Origin: Flagellimonas nanhaiensis
GTDB lineage: Bacteria; Bacteroidota; Bacteroidia; Flavobacteriales; Flavobacteriaceae
Direction of reading: 5' to 3'
DNA: 64,000 nt
Assembly: GCF_003382275.1 (NCBI RefSeq)
Contig: NZ_QTJX01000004.1
Coordinates: forward strand, 62,001-126,000
The translations under genes were made by a program, and so were the position numbers. This document shows, piece after piece, positions 9,286 through 17,951 of this stretch. The notes below the pieces were generated by a model. That model saw only the letters and a list, made by a program, of their open reading frames with translations. It had not been told where the DNA came from and searched no databases. The stretch's first letter is position 1. Every line of letters starts with the position of its first letter.

Positions 9286-9823
9286 TGTACGAGTTTAAAT
9301 TCTTAATATTTTCAATATTGGTCAATACTTCTTTTAAAAGGTCTATTCTGGTCTGGAAGTTGGTTATCATGGCGTTGAGGATTATTTTGCTATCAGCACC
9401 GTTGATAAGTTCTTCTTCCAGGTTTTTATAATTGGCTTCCAGTTTTTCAAGTTGTAGCAATGTATCGTCTACCAATTGTGCAGTCTCCGGGGATTTTTCT
9501 TCTCGGAGGAGTTGCACCTGTTCTTCGATTAAACTGGCGAAGTAAAATTCTGTTTGCGAAACTTCGGGGGCAATTTCCACTACTTGTTCCTTTATGCTTG
9601 GTCTGGAATTGAACACCTGAATACCGAGCATGGCTATAAGGGCAATGGAAGCAGCTATGGACAATGATTTCCACCATGCAGTTCGCTTCTTGTTCAAGGA
9701 AACAGTTCCTTGGGCCTGGTTTAGTTTTTCCAGGAATCGTTCCTGATGTCCTCTTGCAGGCTCCTCAAGGTCAAGTTTACCTTGAAGTCTTTCAAACAAC
9801 CGATCAATGTTATCATTCTTCAT
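9263..9823 (-). CDS. Membrane-anchored anti-sigma-like protein
   Basis: A 186-residue protein with one transmembrane helix (about 49-70, SLSIAASIALIAMLGIQVF), a cytoplasmic N terminus and a helical outer part rich in Leu/Glu (coiled-coil-like, about 95-175). Topology and position directly after an ECF sigma gene suggest it restrains that sigma factor. No zinc-binding HxxxCxxC anti-sigma motif is present. The ATG at 9823 is preferred, two bases after the sigma stop. Its 3' end overlaps the next gene. The anti-sigma role is inferred from context only. Confidence 0.6.
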   Translation of the reverse strand: MKNDNIDRLFERLQGKLDLEEPARGHQERFLEKLNQAQGTVSLNKKRTAWWKSLSIAASIALIAMLGIQVFNSRPSIKEQVVEIAPEVSQTEFYFASLIEEQVQLLREEKSPETAQLVDDTLLQLEKLEANYKNLEEELINGADSKIILNAMITNFQTRIDLLKEVLTNIENIKNLNSYNDENITI

Positions 9824-9825
9824 AA

Positions 9826-10383
9826 TCAAGCATTTATTGTCAATTTTTTTCTAAGACTCTCCTTAGCTCTGGAAATTGTGGTTCTACAATTGGCGTAGCT
9901 AATGTTCATAATCTCACTTATCTCTTGATAGTCATATCCTTCAACTAAATGTAAGGTCAAAGAAACTCTGTAATTGTCTTTCAAACTTTTCATGGTTTCC
10001 ATCACTTTTTGAGCCTTCAGTTCTGTATAACCATTATGATCCGAAGCAACTCCATCATCATCTTCGACCTTGTACATTATGTCATCCAAATCCACAGCTC
10101 TTGTTTTTTGCTGTTTTTTGTAATGATAAATACTGTTGTTGATCACTATTCTCCTCAACCAGGCTCCAAAGGTGACGTCCCCTTTAAAAGTGTCCAGTTT
10201 GGTAAAGGCGCTCAAAAAAGACTCTTGCATTACATCTTCAGCTTCCGCTGAGTCTTTTACGATTCTAAAGGCTGTATTGTACATGGCCTTATAATACCTA
10301 TTGTATATCTCCATTTGCGCGCTTGGTTTTCCTTGGAGGCACAATTTGAGCAGTGCATCAGTATGTTCATTTTGGTGGCTCAA
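9826..10383 (-). CDS. ECF-type RNA polymerase sigma factor
   Basis: A 185-residue sigma-70 family protein with region 2 (YYKAMYNTAFRIVKDSAEAEDVMQESFLSAF, split here into adjoining parts about 29-44 and 45-60) and region 4 (about 135-180, SLTLHLVEGYDYQEI then SEIMNISYANCRTTISRA). It should direct transcription of its own operon and perhaps others. The only start that preserves the N-terminal helix is TTG at 10383, because an in-frame stop lies shortly upstream and the next ATG would cut into region 2. It heads a four-gene operon with a membrane protein and two secreted repeat proteins. Confidence 0.9.
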   Translation of the reverse strand: MSHQNEHTDALLKLCLQGKPSAQMEIYNRYYKAMYNTAFRIVKDSAEAEDVMQESFLSAFTKLDTFKGDVTFGAWLRRIVINNSIYHYKKQQKTRAVDLDDIMYKVEDDDGVASDHNGYTELKAQKVMETMKSLKDNYRVSLTLHLVEGYDYQEISEIMNISYANCRTTISRAKESLRKKLTINA

Positions 10384-10564
10384 AAAATGAATGGTTTGTC
10401 TTATAGATGGATGAATTTATTAATTGTTACACTTTTTTGGTAAAATTTGGATTTTAATGGCATGGGAATTGCCCTTTACTAGGTGACCATAGGTCAAAAT
10501 AGCCATGAGAACTATTGATTTGTAAGATGTTAGGGGATTTATGGGTTTTGACGGTAATGGAAAA

Positions 10565-10586
10565 ATTTTGTCAACTATGACAAAAT
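10565..10586. promoter_or_regulatory. Inverted repeat overlapping the lon start codon
   Basis: ATTTTGTCA, spacer ACTA, TGACAAAAT is a 9-bp perfect inverted repeat. Its right arm contains the A and T of the first lon ATG. It could be a repressor operator or an mRNA hairpin masking initiation; the sequence alone does not decide. Confidence 0.5.
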
Positions 10587-13053
10587 GACTGAAACAGATG
10601 ATATGGGAGAAATAAAAATTTCAAGTTTTGACAATATGTCCCTTCAAGGGTTGGATGAAGATGCCGAATTGATTCCTCTACTTACCCCGGAGGATGAAGA
10701 ACAAATGAACAATGAGAGCCTACCGGAAGTACTCCCGGTATTGCCTTTAAGAAATACAGTACTTTTTCCAGGGGTGGTCATTCCGATTACGGCTGGAAGA
10801 GACAAATCCATTAACCTGATCAAGGATGCCAATAATGGATCCAAGACCATTGGGGTAGTCTCCCAAAAAGATGAAGAGACTGAAAATCCTGGGGTAGAGG
10901 ATATCAATACCTTAGGTACGGTTGCACGCATACTTCGTGTACTGCAAATGCCGGATGGAAACACTACTGTGATCATTCAGGGGAAAAAACGCTTTCAAAT
11001 TGACAGCATCATTGCGGAGAAACCTTACCTGACCGCTACTGTAAAGGAGGCCAAGGAAGAAAGACCTGAGGTGGATAGCGAAGAATTTGAGGCGATTATA
11101 GATTCCATCAAGGAGTTGGCCTATAAAATTATCAAGGACAACCCCAATATTCCCACGGAAGCCACATTTGCGATCAAGAACATTCAGAGCAACTCGTTTT
11201 TGATCAACTTTGTTTCTTCCAACCTTAATTTGAGTGTTGCCGAAAAACAACAACTTCTGGAAATTCCCAACCTTCAAGAACGCGCACTTGCTACGTTGAA
11301 GTACATGAATATGGAGCTTCAGAAGTTGGAGTTGAAAAATGACATCCAGTCTAAGGTGCGTAGTGATATGGATCAACAGCAGCGTGAGTATTTCCTGCAC
11401 CAACAAATGAAGACCATCCAGGAGGAACTTGGTGGAATTTCCTATGAGGAGGAGATTGATGAAATGCAGGAAAAGGCCAAAAAGAAAAAATGGAGCAAAA
11501 AGGTAAAGCAGCACTTTGAGCGCGAGTTGGGAAAAATGCAACGCATGAACCCGCAAGTGGCCGAATATTCCATTCAAAGAAATTATCTGGATCTTATCTT
11601 GGATTTACCTTGGGATGAATATTCCAAGGACCAATTTGACCTTAAACGTGCACAGTCGATACTGGATAGGGACCACTATGGTCTTGAGGATGTGAAGCGA
11701 AGGATTATTGAATATCTGGCCGTGTTGAAGCTTAGAAACGATATGAAATCACCGATTCTTTGTTTGTATGGACCTCCAGGTGTGGGTAAAACATCATTGG
11801 GTAAGTCTGTGGCGGAAGCTTTAGGAAGAGAATATGTGCGTATGTCCTTGGGTGGGCTTCGTGATGAAGCTGAAATACGAGGGCACAGAAAAACCTACAT
11901 TGGTGCTATGCCAGGGAGAATTGTCCAAAGTATCAAAAAAGCGGGAACTTCCAATCCTGTTTTTATCCTGGACGAAATAGACAAACTTTCCCATAGTCAT
12001 CAAGGGGATCCTTCTTCTGCAATGTTGGAAGTTTTGGATCCCGAACAAAACAGTGAATTCTATGATAATTTCTTGGAAATGGGCTATGACCTTTCCAAAG
12101 TAATGTTCATAGCTACGGCCAATAGTCTGGCCACCATTCAACCTGCCCTAAGGGACAGAATGGAAATCATAAACGTTACCGGGTATACTATTGAAGAAAA
12201 GGTAGAGATTGCCAAGCGTCATTTGTTGCCCAAGCAATTGAAAGAACACGGACTTGGCAACAAAGATTTGAAAATTGGCAAGCGCCAACTGGAAAAAATT
12301 GTAGAAGGATACACCCGTGAATCCGGAGTTCGGGGATTGGAGAAGCAATTGGCCAAAATGGTCCGGTATGCTGCTAAATCCATTGCCATTGAAGAAGAGT
12401 ACAATGTTACGGTAACCAATGAAGATGTTGAAAAAATCCTGGGTCCAGCAAGATTGGAAAGGGACAAGTATGAAAACAACGATGTGGCCGGTGTCGTTAC
12501 AGGTTTGGCATGGACCAGTGTGGGCGGTGATATTCTATTTATAGAATCCATTTTGTCCAAAGGAAAAGGTATGCTGAATATTACCGGGAATTTGGGCAAA
12601 GTAATGAAGGAATCCGCTACGATAGCCATGGAGTATATCAAATCCAATGCAACGACGTTCGGAATTGATTCCAGTGTATTTGAAAAGTACAATGTGCATA
12701 TCCATGTTCCCGAAGGAGCTACCCCAAAAGATGGCCCAAGTGCTGGAGTCACCATGTTGACCTCTCTGGTTTCGCTGTTTACCCAGAAAAAGGTGAAGAA
12801 GAGTTTGGCCATGACAGGTGAAATTACCCTAAGAGGTAAAGTATTACCGGTTGGAGGGATAAAAGAAAAAATACTGGCTGCCAAAAGGGCCAAGATAAAG
12901 GAGATTATTCTTTGTGAGGAAAACAGGAAGGATGTACAGGAAATCAAGGAAGATTACCTAAAAGGATTGACTTTTCACTATGTGAACGAGATGAGCGAGG
13001 TTATAGACATCGCTATCACTGATCGTAAAGTGAAAAATGCCAAAAAGCTGTAA
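10585..13053 (+). CDS. lon: ATP-dependent protease Lon
   Basis: A cytoplasmic AAA+ protease that degrades misfolded and regulatory proteins. The N-terminal substrate domain ([19 protein letters not shown], about 51-69) leads through a coiled region to the AAA+ module with Walker A GPPGVGKT (396-403). The C-terminal protease domain carries the Ser-Lys dyad: S719 in [10 protein letters not shown] and K762 in GGIKEK. The 43-residue spacing matches E. coli Lon. It has 822 residues, with a short acidic N-terminal extension; a second ATG six codons in is a possible start. A palindrome at the start codon hints at specific control. Confidence 0.97.
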   Translation: MTETDDMGEIKISSFDNMSLQGLDEDAELIPLLTPEDEEQMNNESLPEVLPVLPLRNTVLFPGVVIPITAGRDKSINLIKDANNGSKTIGVVSQKDEETENPGVEDINTLGTVARILRVLQMPDGNTTVIIQGKKRFQIDSIIAEKPYLTATVKEAKEERPEVDSEEFEAIIDSIKELAYKIIKDNPNIPTEATFAIKNIQSNSFLINFVSSNLNLSVAEKQQLLEIPNLQERALATLKYMNMELQKLELKNDIQSKVRSDMDQQQREYFLHQQMKTIQEELGGISYEEEIDEMQEKAKKKKWSKKVKQHFERELGKMQRMNPQVAEYSIQRNYLDLILDLPWDEYSKDQFDLKRAQSILDRDHYGLEDVKRRIIEYLAVLKLRNDMKSPILCLYGPPGVGKTSLGKSVAEALGREYVRMSLGGLRDEAEIRGHRKTYIGAMPGRIVQSIKKAGTSNPVFILDEIDKLSHSHQGDPSSAMLEVLDPEQNSEFYDNFLEMGYDLSKVMFIATANSLATIQPALRDRMEIINVTGYTIEEKVEIAKRHLLPKQLKEHGLGNKDLKIGKRQLEKIVEGYTRESGVRGLEKQLAKMVRYAAKSIAIEEEYNVTVTNEDVEKILGPARLERDKYENNDVAGVVTGLAWTSVGGDILFIESILSKGKGMLNITGNLGKVMKESATIAMEYIKSNATTFGIDSSVFEKYNVHIHVPEGATPKDGPSAGVTMLTSLVSLFTQKKVKKSLAMTGEITLRGKVLPVGGIKEKILAAKRAKIKEIILCEENRKDVQEIKEDYLKGLTFHYVNEMSEVIDIAITDRKVKNAKKL

Positions 13054-13090
13054 AAGTAAAACGAGGTTTAGGGATTACGCCTAATGGTTT

Positions 13091-13122
13091 GAGCATGGTG
13101 CATGTAAGCATGCACCATGCTC
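13091..13122. terminator. Strong hairpin between convergent genes
   Basis: GAGCATGGTGCATG (13091-13104) pairs perfectly with CATGCACCATGCTC (13109-13122) around a TAAG loop, giving a 14-bp stem. It lies 37 bases after the lon stop and just before the end of the convergent gene. No long T tract follows on either strand, so it is either a U-poor terminator or a small palindromic element. Confidence 0.6.
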
Positions 13123-13138
13123 CTTGTTAAATGCAGTT

Positions 13139-14050
13139 TTATTGATACAAATCGCCTTGTAGATATTTGATGCCCGTATCACAAACGACCGTTACAATTT
13201 TTTTCCCCTTTCCAATTTCTCTTGCGCGTTTTAATGCTGCCCAAACATTTGCACCTGACGTTGCTCCACCAAAAATCCCTTCTTTTTTCGCTAAGGCATT
13301 TGCTGTTTTATAGGCGTCTTCATCTTTTACCGATATTACTTCATCTATAAGGTCTTTGCGCAGAATAGAAGGAACAAAGGATAGTCCGATCCCTTCTAGT
13401 TTGTGGGTTCCACTTGTGTCTCCACCTGAAATGTTTCTAACATTGTAAGGTTCGATTCCAATTATTTTTATGGTTGGGATTTGTTCTTTTAATATTTCAG
13501 AATTTCCAGAAATACAACCACCCCCACCAACGGCCATTACAAATTCATCAATATCACTCCCAAGTTCATTCAATATTTCGTTTCCCATGGGATGATAACC
13601 AAGCTTATTATCGAGATTGTTGATTTGATTGACCCAAAAAGTATTCGGCTCTTTAATTATCTCCTTGGCTCTTGCAATCATCCTGTTGATTACATCGGCG
13701 GTTAGTATGCCATCTTTTGCAGGTATGATTTCTACCGTTGCTCCAAAGGCCCGCATCGTTTGTAATTTCTCTTCGGCAAATCCATTTGAAGAAACAAAGT
13801 GTGCCCTATATCCTTTCCTTGCACATACCATAGCCAATGAACTTCCCGTACTTCCTCCGGTATATTCTACTACGGTCATGCCCTTACTCAACTCTCCTCT
13901 TTTTTCAGCTCCTTCTATCATTGAAAGTGCCATTCGGTCCTTCATACTTCCAGTAAGATTAGCTCCTTCGAATTTGATATAGATATCAGCACTGTTTGAA
14001 TCCGTAAGATTTTGAAGTTTAATTAATGGTGTATTTCCGATTCCTTTCAT
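13139..14050 (-). CDS. Cysteine synthase family PLP-dependent enzyme
   Basis: A fold-type II PLP enzyme of the O-acetylserine sulfhydrylase/cystathionine beta-synthase group. The Schiff-base lysine is K37 in GSMKDR. The phosphate-side loop is TGGSTGSSLA, and the glycine-rich loops GGGGCISG and GGATSGAN follow. The ATG at 14050 begins directly with the conserved IGNTPLIKL strand; the frame opens nine codons earlier but adds nothing family-like. It has 303 residues, normal length. It stands alone, so it may be a CysK, a CysM-like enzyme or a beta-replacement enzyme with another substrate. The exact reaction is not settled by sequence. Confidence 0.85.
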   Translation of the reverse strand: MKGIGNTPLIKLQNLTDSNSADIYIKFEGANLTGSMKDRMALSMIEGAEKRGELSKGMTVVEYTGGSTGSSLAMVCARKGYRAHFVSSNGFAEEKLQTMRAFGATVEIIPAKDGILTADVINRMIARAKEIIKEPNTFWVNQINNLDNKLGYHPMGNEILNELGSDIDEFVMAVGGGGCISGNSEILKEQIPTIKIIGIEPYNVRNISGGDTSGTHKLEGIGLSFVPSILRKDLIDEVISVKDEDAYKTANALAKKEGIFGGATSGANVWAALKRAREIGKGKKIVTVVCDTGIKYLQGDLYQ

Positions 14051-14271
14051 GATAAGTTTCTTTTCAATGACATACAACGACTATGATTTGATGACTCGTT
14101 TTAAATGAATTATATCGTCCGGATAAATGAAGTTCCAGAAATTAATTCGAAAAATCTCGTGAGAATTGATGGATAAGGGTTCTGGATCAATACTTTTCAA
14201 TTCTCAAACCCAAGCAGATTGTCCTTTTGAAGAATTTCCCCGATTGACCAGACGAACTATAGTGGTGTTTT

Positions 14272-14305
14272 TTTGAAATCTTTTATTCGCTTCTCCTTAT
14301 TTTTG
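14272..14305 (+). promoter_or_regulatory. cmk promoter, near-leaderless
   Basis: TTTG (14272-14275) and TATTTTTG (14298-14305) are separated by 22 bases and match the Bacteroidota -33/-7 consensus TTTG/TAnnTTTG. The -7 box ends four bases before the cmk ATG, so transcription should start at or within a base or two of the start codon. Confidence 0.65.
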
Positions 14306-14309
14306 CCCC

Positions 14310-15002
14310 ATGCAAAAAATCACCATTGCCATAGATGGGTTTTCCTCCACGGGAAAAAGCACCATTGCCAAACGATTGGCTTCCGCCCTTGGCTATATTT
14401 ACGTGGATACCGGGGCTATGTACCGTGCAGTGACCCTATTTGCAATCAATGAGGATTTTATAGGCGAAAATGAAGATATTCCTGGTTTGCTTCGGTGTTT
14501 GAACCAAATTCAACTCAAGTTCGTTCCCAACAAGGAATTGGATAGATCGGAGATGTACTTGAACGGGGAAAATGTGGAGGCCGAAATCCGGACTATGAAG
14601 GTTTCCGAGCAGGTAAGCAAGATTGCAACCATTGCAGAAGTGAGGGAGTTGCTAGTGGATATGCAGCAAAAAATGGGAAAAGAAAAGGGACTGGTTATGG
14701 ATGGAAGGGATATAGGCACGGTGGTCTTTCCAGATGCCGAGCTGAAGATATTTATGACCGCTTCACCTGATGCAAGGGCCACACGACGATATAAGGAATT
14801 GTTGGAAAGGGGAGAAGAAGTTACTTATGAAGAAGTGCTTAAAAATGTCCAAGAACGTGATAGAATAGATTCTACCCGTGAAGTTTCCCCATTAAAAAAG
14901 GCTGAAGACGCCATAGAGTTTGACAACAGCGATATGGGCCTTGAGGAGCAGTTTGAACGGATTCACAATCTTGCCCAAAGGGTCATCGACTCAAAAGAAT
15001 AG
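14310..15002 (+). CDS. cmk: Cytidylate kinase
   Basis: It phosphorylates CMP and dCMP with ATP in pyrimidine nucleotide supply. The P-loop is GFSSTGKST (9-17), followed by the CMP-binding VDTGAMYRAVT stretch (about 32-42) and the NMP-domain MDGRDIGTVVFPDA motif. It has 230 residues, typical of the family. It appears to be a single-gene transcript with an unusually close promoter. In many bacteria cmk adjoins rpsA; here rpsA is 3.6 kb downstream with accessory genes between, which suggests the accessory genes were inserted into this neighbourhood. Confidence 0.96.
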   Translation: MQKITIAIDGFSSTGKSTIAKRLASALGYIYVDTGAMYRAVTLFAINEDFIGENEDIPGLLRCLNQIQLKFVPNKELDRSEMYLNGENVEAEIRTMKVSEQVSKIATIAEVRELLVDMQQKMGKEKGLVMDGRDIGTVVFPDAELKIFMTASPDARATRRYKELLERGEEVTYEEVLKNVQERDRIDSTREVSPLKKAEDAIEFDNSDMGLEEQFERIHNLAQRVIDSKE

Positions 15003-15048
15003 CCTGTTTTCCTCCTTGTGGGAACCAACAGATATCTAATTATCTTCT

Positions 15049-15831
15049 TTAAAAATTTATATCAAAAATGATATTTGAACAGTAGAAACCTGATCTTTCA
15101 ATTGCTTTTTGCGAAGCAACATTGTCCAATGTCGTTGAACAAATCGGTTTTCTGCCAGCTCGTAGAACCCTATTTACCTGCAGCTGCATAATCTTGGTTG
15201 CAATTCCCTTACCTTGAAAATCACGGTTTACAATAATTCCCAGGTCTGCAAACTCAGGTTGGGAATCACTCATTCTGCATTCGCTTGTTGCAATAAGGAC
15301 GTCCGATTGTTTAAGTACGAAAATTTCTTTTCGCGTGACAAGGTTTTCAGTATACCCGAAAGTGTCGTCCATACCGACTTGTTCTTTTAAGAATACTTTT
15401 ATTTCTGGAATATCATCACTAGTGGCCAACTTAATCTTCAATTCCGGATCTACTGCTACCTTATTATTTAAATGCTCAAAACAAAAGGTATTTGGTTTAA
15501 TGGATTTTGAATGAAATAAACAAGCGTTAAAAGCCTTTGGCTCATTAGAACTTAAACTAGCCGAATTGATCAATCCAGATGAGATCAGTTCTTTAATTGT
15601 TTTATTCATCAGAAGCAGATGTTCTTTTTTGAGAAACAATTGTATCAAACATCCTGCTTGGTTGATGCAACAATACCCTAAAGTGTTGTTTTTACCCTCA
15701 ATAAGATAATGTTGAGAGGAACTGATGTAAAGTTGTTCCCACATGGCATCAATTGGCGCGGTCAACGATGAATATAGCTGAGACCTAAGGTCATTAATAA
15801 CTTCTGTAATAGCTGTTTTTGCAAATTTCAT
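15049..15831 (-). CDS. GNAT family N-acetyltransferase
   Basis: A 260-residue protein whose C-terminal half carries the GNAT fold: a DLGIIVNRDFQGKGIATKIM segment with the acetyl-CoA pyrophosphate loop (RDFQGKGIA), then TTLDNVASQKAIERSGF. The N-terminal 120 residues are a second, weakly related domain and could be a degenerate GNAT repeat. The ATG at 15831 is preferred over a GTG one codon earlier. Only seven bases separate it from the TetR gene upstream, so it is probably that regulator's target. The substrate, possibly a small amine or drug, is unknown. Confidence 0.8.
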   Translation of the reverse strand: MKFAKTAITEVINDLRSQLYSSLTAPIDAMWEQLYISSSQHYLIEGKNNTLGYCCINQAGCLIQLFLKKEHLLLMNKTIKELISSGLINSASLSSNEPKAFNACLFHSKSIKPNTFCFEHLNNKVAVDPELKIKLATSDDIPEIKVFLKEQVGMDDTFGYTENLVTRKEIFVLKQSDVLIATSECRMSDSQPEFADLGIIVNRDFQGKGIATKIMQLQVNRVLRAGRKPICSTTLDNVASQKAIERSGFYCSNIIFDINF

Positions 15832-15838
15832 CACTATG

Positions 15839-16375
15839 TTATGCGTATTTTTTCATTATCTGTTCTTTAATCTCTTTTAGCGGGAAATCTTTATAAATCC
15901 CTAAATAGCTCAGTGCGATTCCATCCAGTTCCGCAATAAACAGATGACTTTTGACCAAAGCGTTTTCGGCATCGATTTTATCGAATATCTCCTTCGTCTT
16001 TTCCAAAATGAAAGATGAACGCTCTTTGATCAGGTCATCTAATATTTCCCGGGTACTGGGCTGTACGATCATATTCAGATTAAACTGGAAGAACAGTTTA
16101 TCTGCTTCAAGTTGAGAAAAGAAGGATTCCAACAGTTCAACCAGTTGCTCGTTTGGGGATTTATTTTTCTTATCAAATGAGTTTATCTCAACGATAAGGT
16201 TTGTGGTTCTTAAAAAAATCTCTCGCAACAACCCATCTTTTGATTTAAAGTGATGGGAAATCAGTCCTTTGGAAACATTGGCCTTTTCGCATACTACGGA
16301 GAGCGGCGTATTTTCATACCCTTTTTCCGAGAATAGTTTTGTTGCTATTTCAATAAGTTGTTCCCTTTTGTCCAT
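15839..16375 (-). CDS. TetR/AcrR family transcriptional regulator
   Basis: A 178-residue one-component repressor. The DNA-binding domain comes first (REQLIEIATKLFSEKGYEN, about 4-22), with the recognition helix-turn-helix VCEKANVSKGLISHHFKSKD (about 27-46). The C-terminal ligand domain is divergent. The frame stays open eleven codons farther upstream, but those codons overlap a palindromic operator, so the ATG at 16375 is the credible start. A -33/-7 promoter and the operator lie just upstream, predicting self-repression. It is cotranscribed with a GNAT acetyltransferase. Confidence 0.9.
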   Translation of the reverse strand: MDKREQLIEIATKLFSEKGYENTPLSVVCEKANVSKGLISHHFKSKDGLLREIFLRTTNLIVEINSFDKKNKSPNEQLVELLESFFSQLEADKLFFQFNLNMIVQPSTREILDDLIKERSSFILEKTKEIFDKIDAENALVKSHLFIAELDGIALSYLGIYKDFPLKEIKEQIMKKYA

Positions 16376-16397
16376 AAAAACTGTTCTTTTGAGTAAA

Positions 16398-16419
16398 ACT
16401 GAACGCACGTGCAGTCAGT
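16398..16419 (-). promoter_or_regulatory. Palindromic TetR-type operator
   Basis: A 22-bp palindrome with outer arms ACTGA and TCAGT and an inner GCACGTGC core; only two base pairs on each side break the symmetry. It starts two bases after the -7 box of the tetR promoter and 23 bases before the ATG. That is the expected place for an autorepressor site. Confidence 0.75.
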
Positions 16420-16420
16420 G

Positions 16421-16449
16421 CAAATGTAAAAATTTTTATTAACCTACAA
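16421..16449 (-). promoter_or_regulatory. Promoter of the tetR-GNAT operon
   Basis: On the minus strand, TTG (16449-16447) and TACATTTG (16428-16421) are separated by 18 bases and match the Bacteroidota -33/-7 consensus. The initiation site should fall inside the adjacent palindrome. Confidence 0.65.
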
Positions 16450-16584
16450 GAGGAATGCCTCGTATAAAGACCACGAGTAAGCAAAGACTTTTTAGGTAAC
16501 AGGAAGAATAGCTTCTGCTATAGTTTTACTATGAAGCCATTGATGAGGTTGTTCTGCTGAGTGGTTTGTTTTTGGTTTGTGCTT

Positions 16585-17352
16585 TTACTTAAGTAATTTC
16601 TTAGTTTGTCTTACTAGATTAACGTATAATTCTTCTTTTTCTGAATATTCCATCTTAATAACAGGATTACTTGGCGGATTCATGGCCTGGTATTGATTTA
16701 AGTTAGGGAATTCCTCAAATAGGCAGGGTTCCAGAATAACAATTAAAATAGTTGCCCCATCTTTTTCTGCAGCTTGTAATAATGGAGGAAGCTCATCTGT
16801 CGAAATGAATTCAGAACCTAGGAAATCTGTGCTCAACAATAAGATTGCAACTTTGGTCTGATCAATAGCATTCCTTATTTCCGTTTTCCATTTTGCGCCG
16901 GGTTGAATGTTTTCGTCATGCCAAAAATCTATTTCTTTTAAGAATGGTTTAAAATGTCTTTTAATATCATTTAGATAACTTTTGTTTAGATGACTGTAGC
17001 TTACAAAAACTTTATTTCTCATATGGGAGGATTCTCTTGCATTTGTATTTTTTGCTATCTTAGGTAAGATGCTCATTTCTTGATTTAGATAGAATAGAAG
17101 CTTTTCAGTTTTGATTTCAATAGCACAACCGGGATTGGGCTCCCCATTGTGAGCATCATTTCTGTGATCTTGAAGATTTTTACTAACTATTTGATTTAAT
17201 TCATCCAAAAAAATTGCTTTAAACTCAGCAGAATACAAACTTGAAAGCCTATTTTTTATCTTATCGACTTCATTGATTACCTCATCTTCTCTTCCCATTT
17301 GCCATTCATAAAAATCTTTGGCCTCTGCTCTAATTATTTCTTCATTTGTCAT
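16585..17352 (-). CDS. TIR domain protein, candidate NADase effector
   Basis: A 255-residue protein. Residues 1-100 are mostly helical with an HRNDAHNG...PGCAIE segment I do not recognise. Residues 113-210 form a TIR domain: KVFVSYSH strand, a BB-loop-like DENIQPGAKW (146-155), and STDEL with E187 at the position of the catalytic glutamate of NAD-cleaving TIRs. Its first codons overlap the end of the preceding membrane-protein gene by 11 bases, so the two are translationally coupled. TIR proteins in bacteria are commonly anti-phage effectors that deplete NAD or make signal nucleotides. That role here is inferred. Confidence 0.82.
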   Translation of the reverse strand: MTNEEIIRAEAKDFYEWQMGREDEVINEVDKIKNRLSSLYSAEFKAIFLDELNQIVSKNLQDHRNDAHNGEPNPGCAIEIKTEKLLFYLNQEMSILPKIAKNTNARESSHMRNKVFVSYSHLNKSYLNDIKRHFKPFLKEIDFWHDENIQPGAKWKTEIRNAIDQTKVAILLLSTDFLGSEFISTDELPPLLQAAEKDGATILIVILEPCLFEEFPNLNQYQAMNPPSNPVIKMEYSEKEELYVNLVRQTKKLLK

Positions 17353-17806
17353 TAAAATCTTTTTTTAGCTTTTCTATCATAGTTTGAAATTCAATATATA
17401 ATTTCTTGTTTCCAGTATCATTTCTTCGATAATCAATAAAAGGTTTCCATTGTTCGAATACTTTTATAAAGTAGGTTTTTGAGGTTCGGGCTATATAATT
17501 GATATCTAATATTCCCATATTCACTGAAGTCGATAGGTTTTCAAAAATCCCAAGTAAATCTCTGATTTTTAGCACAATCTGTGATTTGCTGGTAAATATT
17601 TCTTCCACATCCAAAGAACTTAGTTCTTTATTACCAATCTCCTTTTTCAATTCATTGTTACTAAGTTTGAATTTTTCCCTCGCATCTAGAACTACCTTCA
17701 TTGTTAGTTCCAATTTTTTCTTTTTATTCACTTTGTGAAGAAATACTAATATTAGAATGCAAAATGTTACTAGTATAATTAAAAGTATAATCAGTATAGT
17801 TTCCAT
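17342..17806 (-). CDS. Membrane protein, DUF4760-like, partner of the TIR protein
   Basis: A 154-residue protein with one N-terminal transmembrane helix (about 3-24) and a basic stop (HKVNKKKK). The remaining helical cytoplasmic domain has IRDLLGIFENLSTSVNMGIL and YFIKVFEQWKPFIDYRRND segments that resemble DUF4760 proteins of unknown function; the match is by eye. It is the first gene of a two-gene operon with the TIR protein. A membrane-bound sensor or anchor for the TIR effector is a reasonable guess. Codons are AT-rich compared with neighbouring core genes, which suggests transfer. Confidence 0.6.
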   Translation of the reverse strand: METILIILLIILVTFCILILVFLHKVNKKKKLELTMKVVLDAREKFKLSNNELKKEIGNKELSSLDVEEIFTSKSQIVLKIRDLLGIFENLSTSVNMGILDINYIARTSKTYFIKVFEQWKPFIDYRRNDTGNKKLYIEFQTMIEKLKKDFNDK

Positions 17807-17902
17807 GGTTACGCTTAAACCTTTTGCTTAAAGGAAAGGACAGCAACTTTTTAACGGGTTATATCCTACGATAAGTGAAGTTCGGGAAAATTATGCTAAA
17901 AC

Positions 17903-17932
17903 AAAAAGGCCACCTTTAAAGGCGGCCTTTTT
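17903..17932. terminator. Bidirectional terminator
   Basis: AAAAAGGCC and GGCCTTTTT form the outer stem, an A/C mismatch follows, and the centre CCTTTAAAGG is itself palindromic. It lies just past the stop of the LysM gene on the minus strand. Confidence 0.75.
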
Positions 17933-17951
17933 AAATCTTTATTTTGCTTTT

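Noticed and set aside
12219..12947. Long minus-strand frame inside lon
   Set aside because: It is antisense to a fully conserved protease gene, and its low-complexity Ser/Thr/Phe composition is typical of an antisense shadow.
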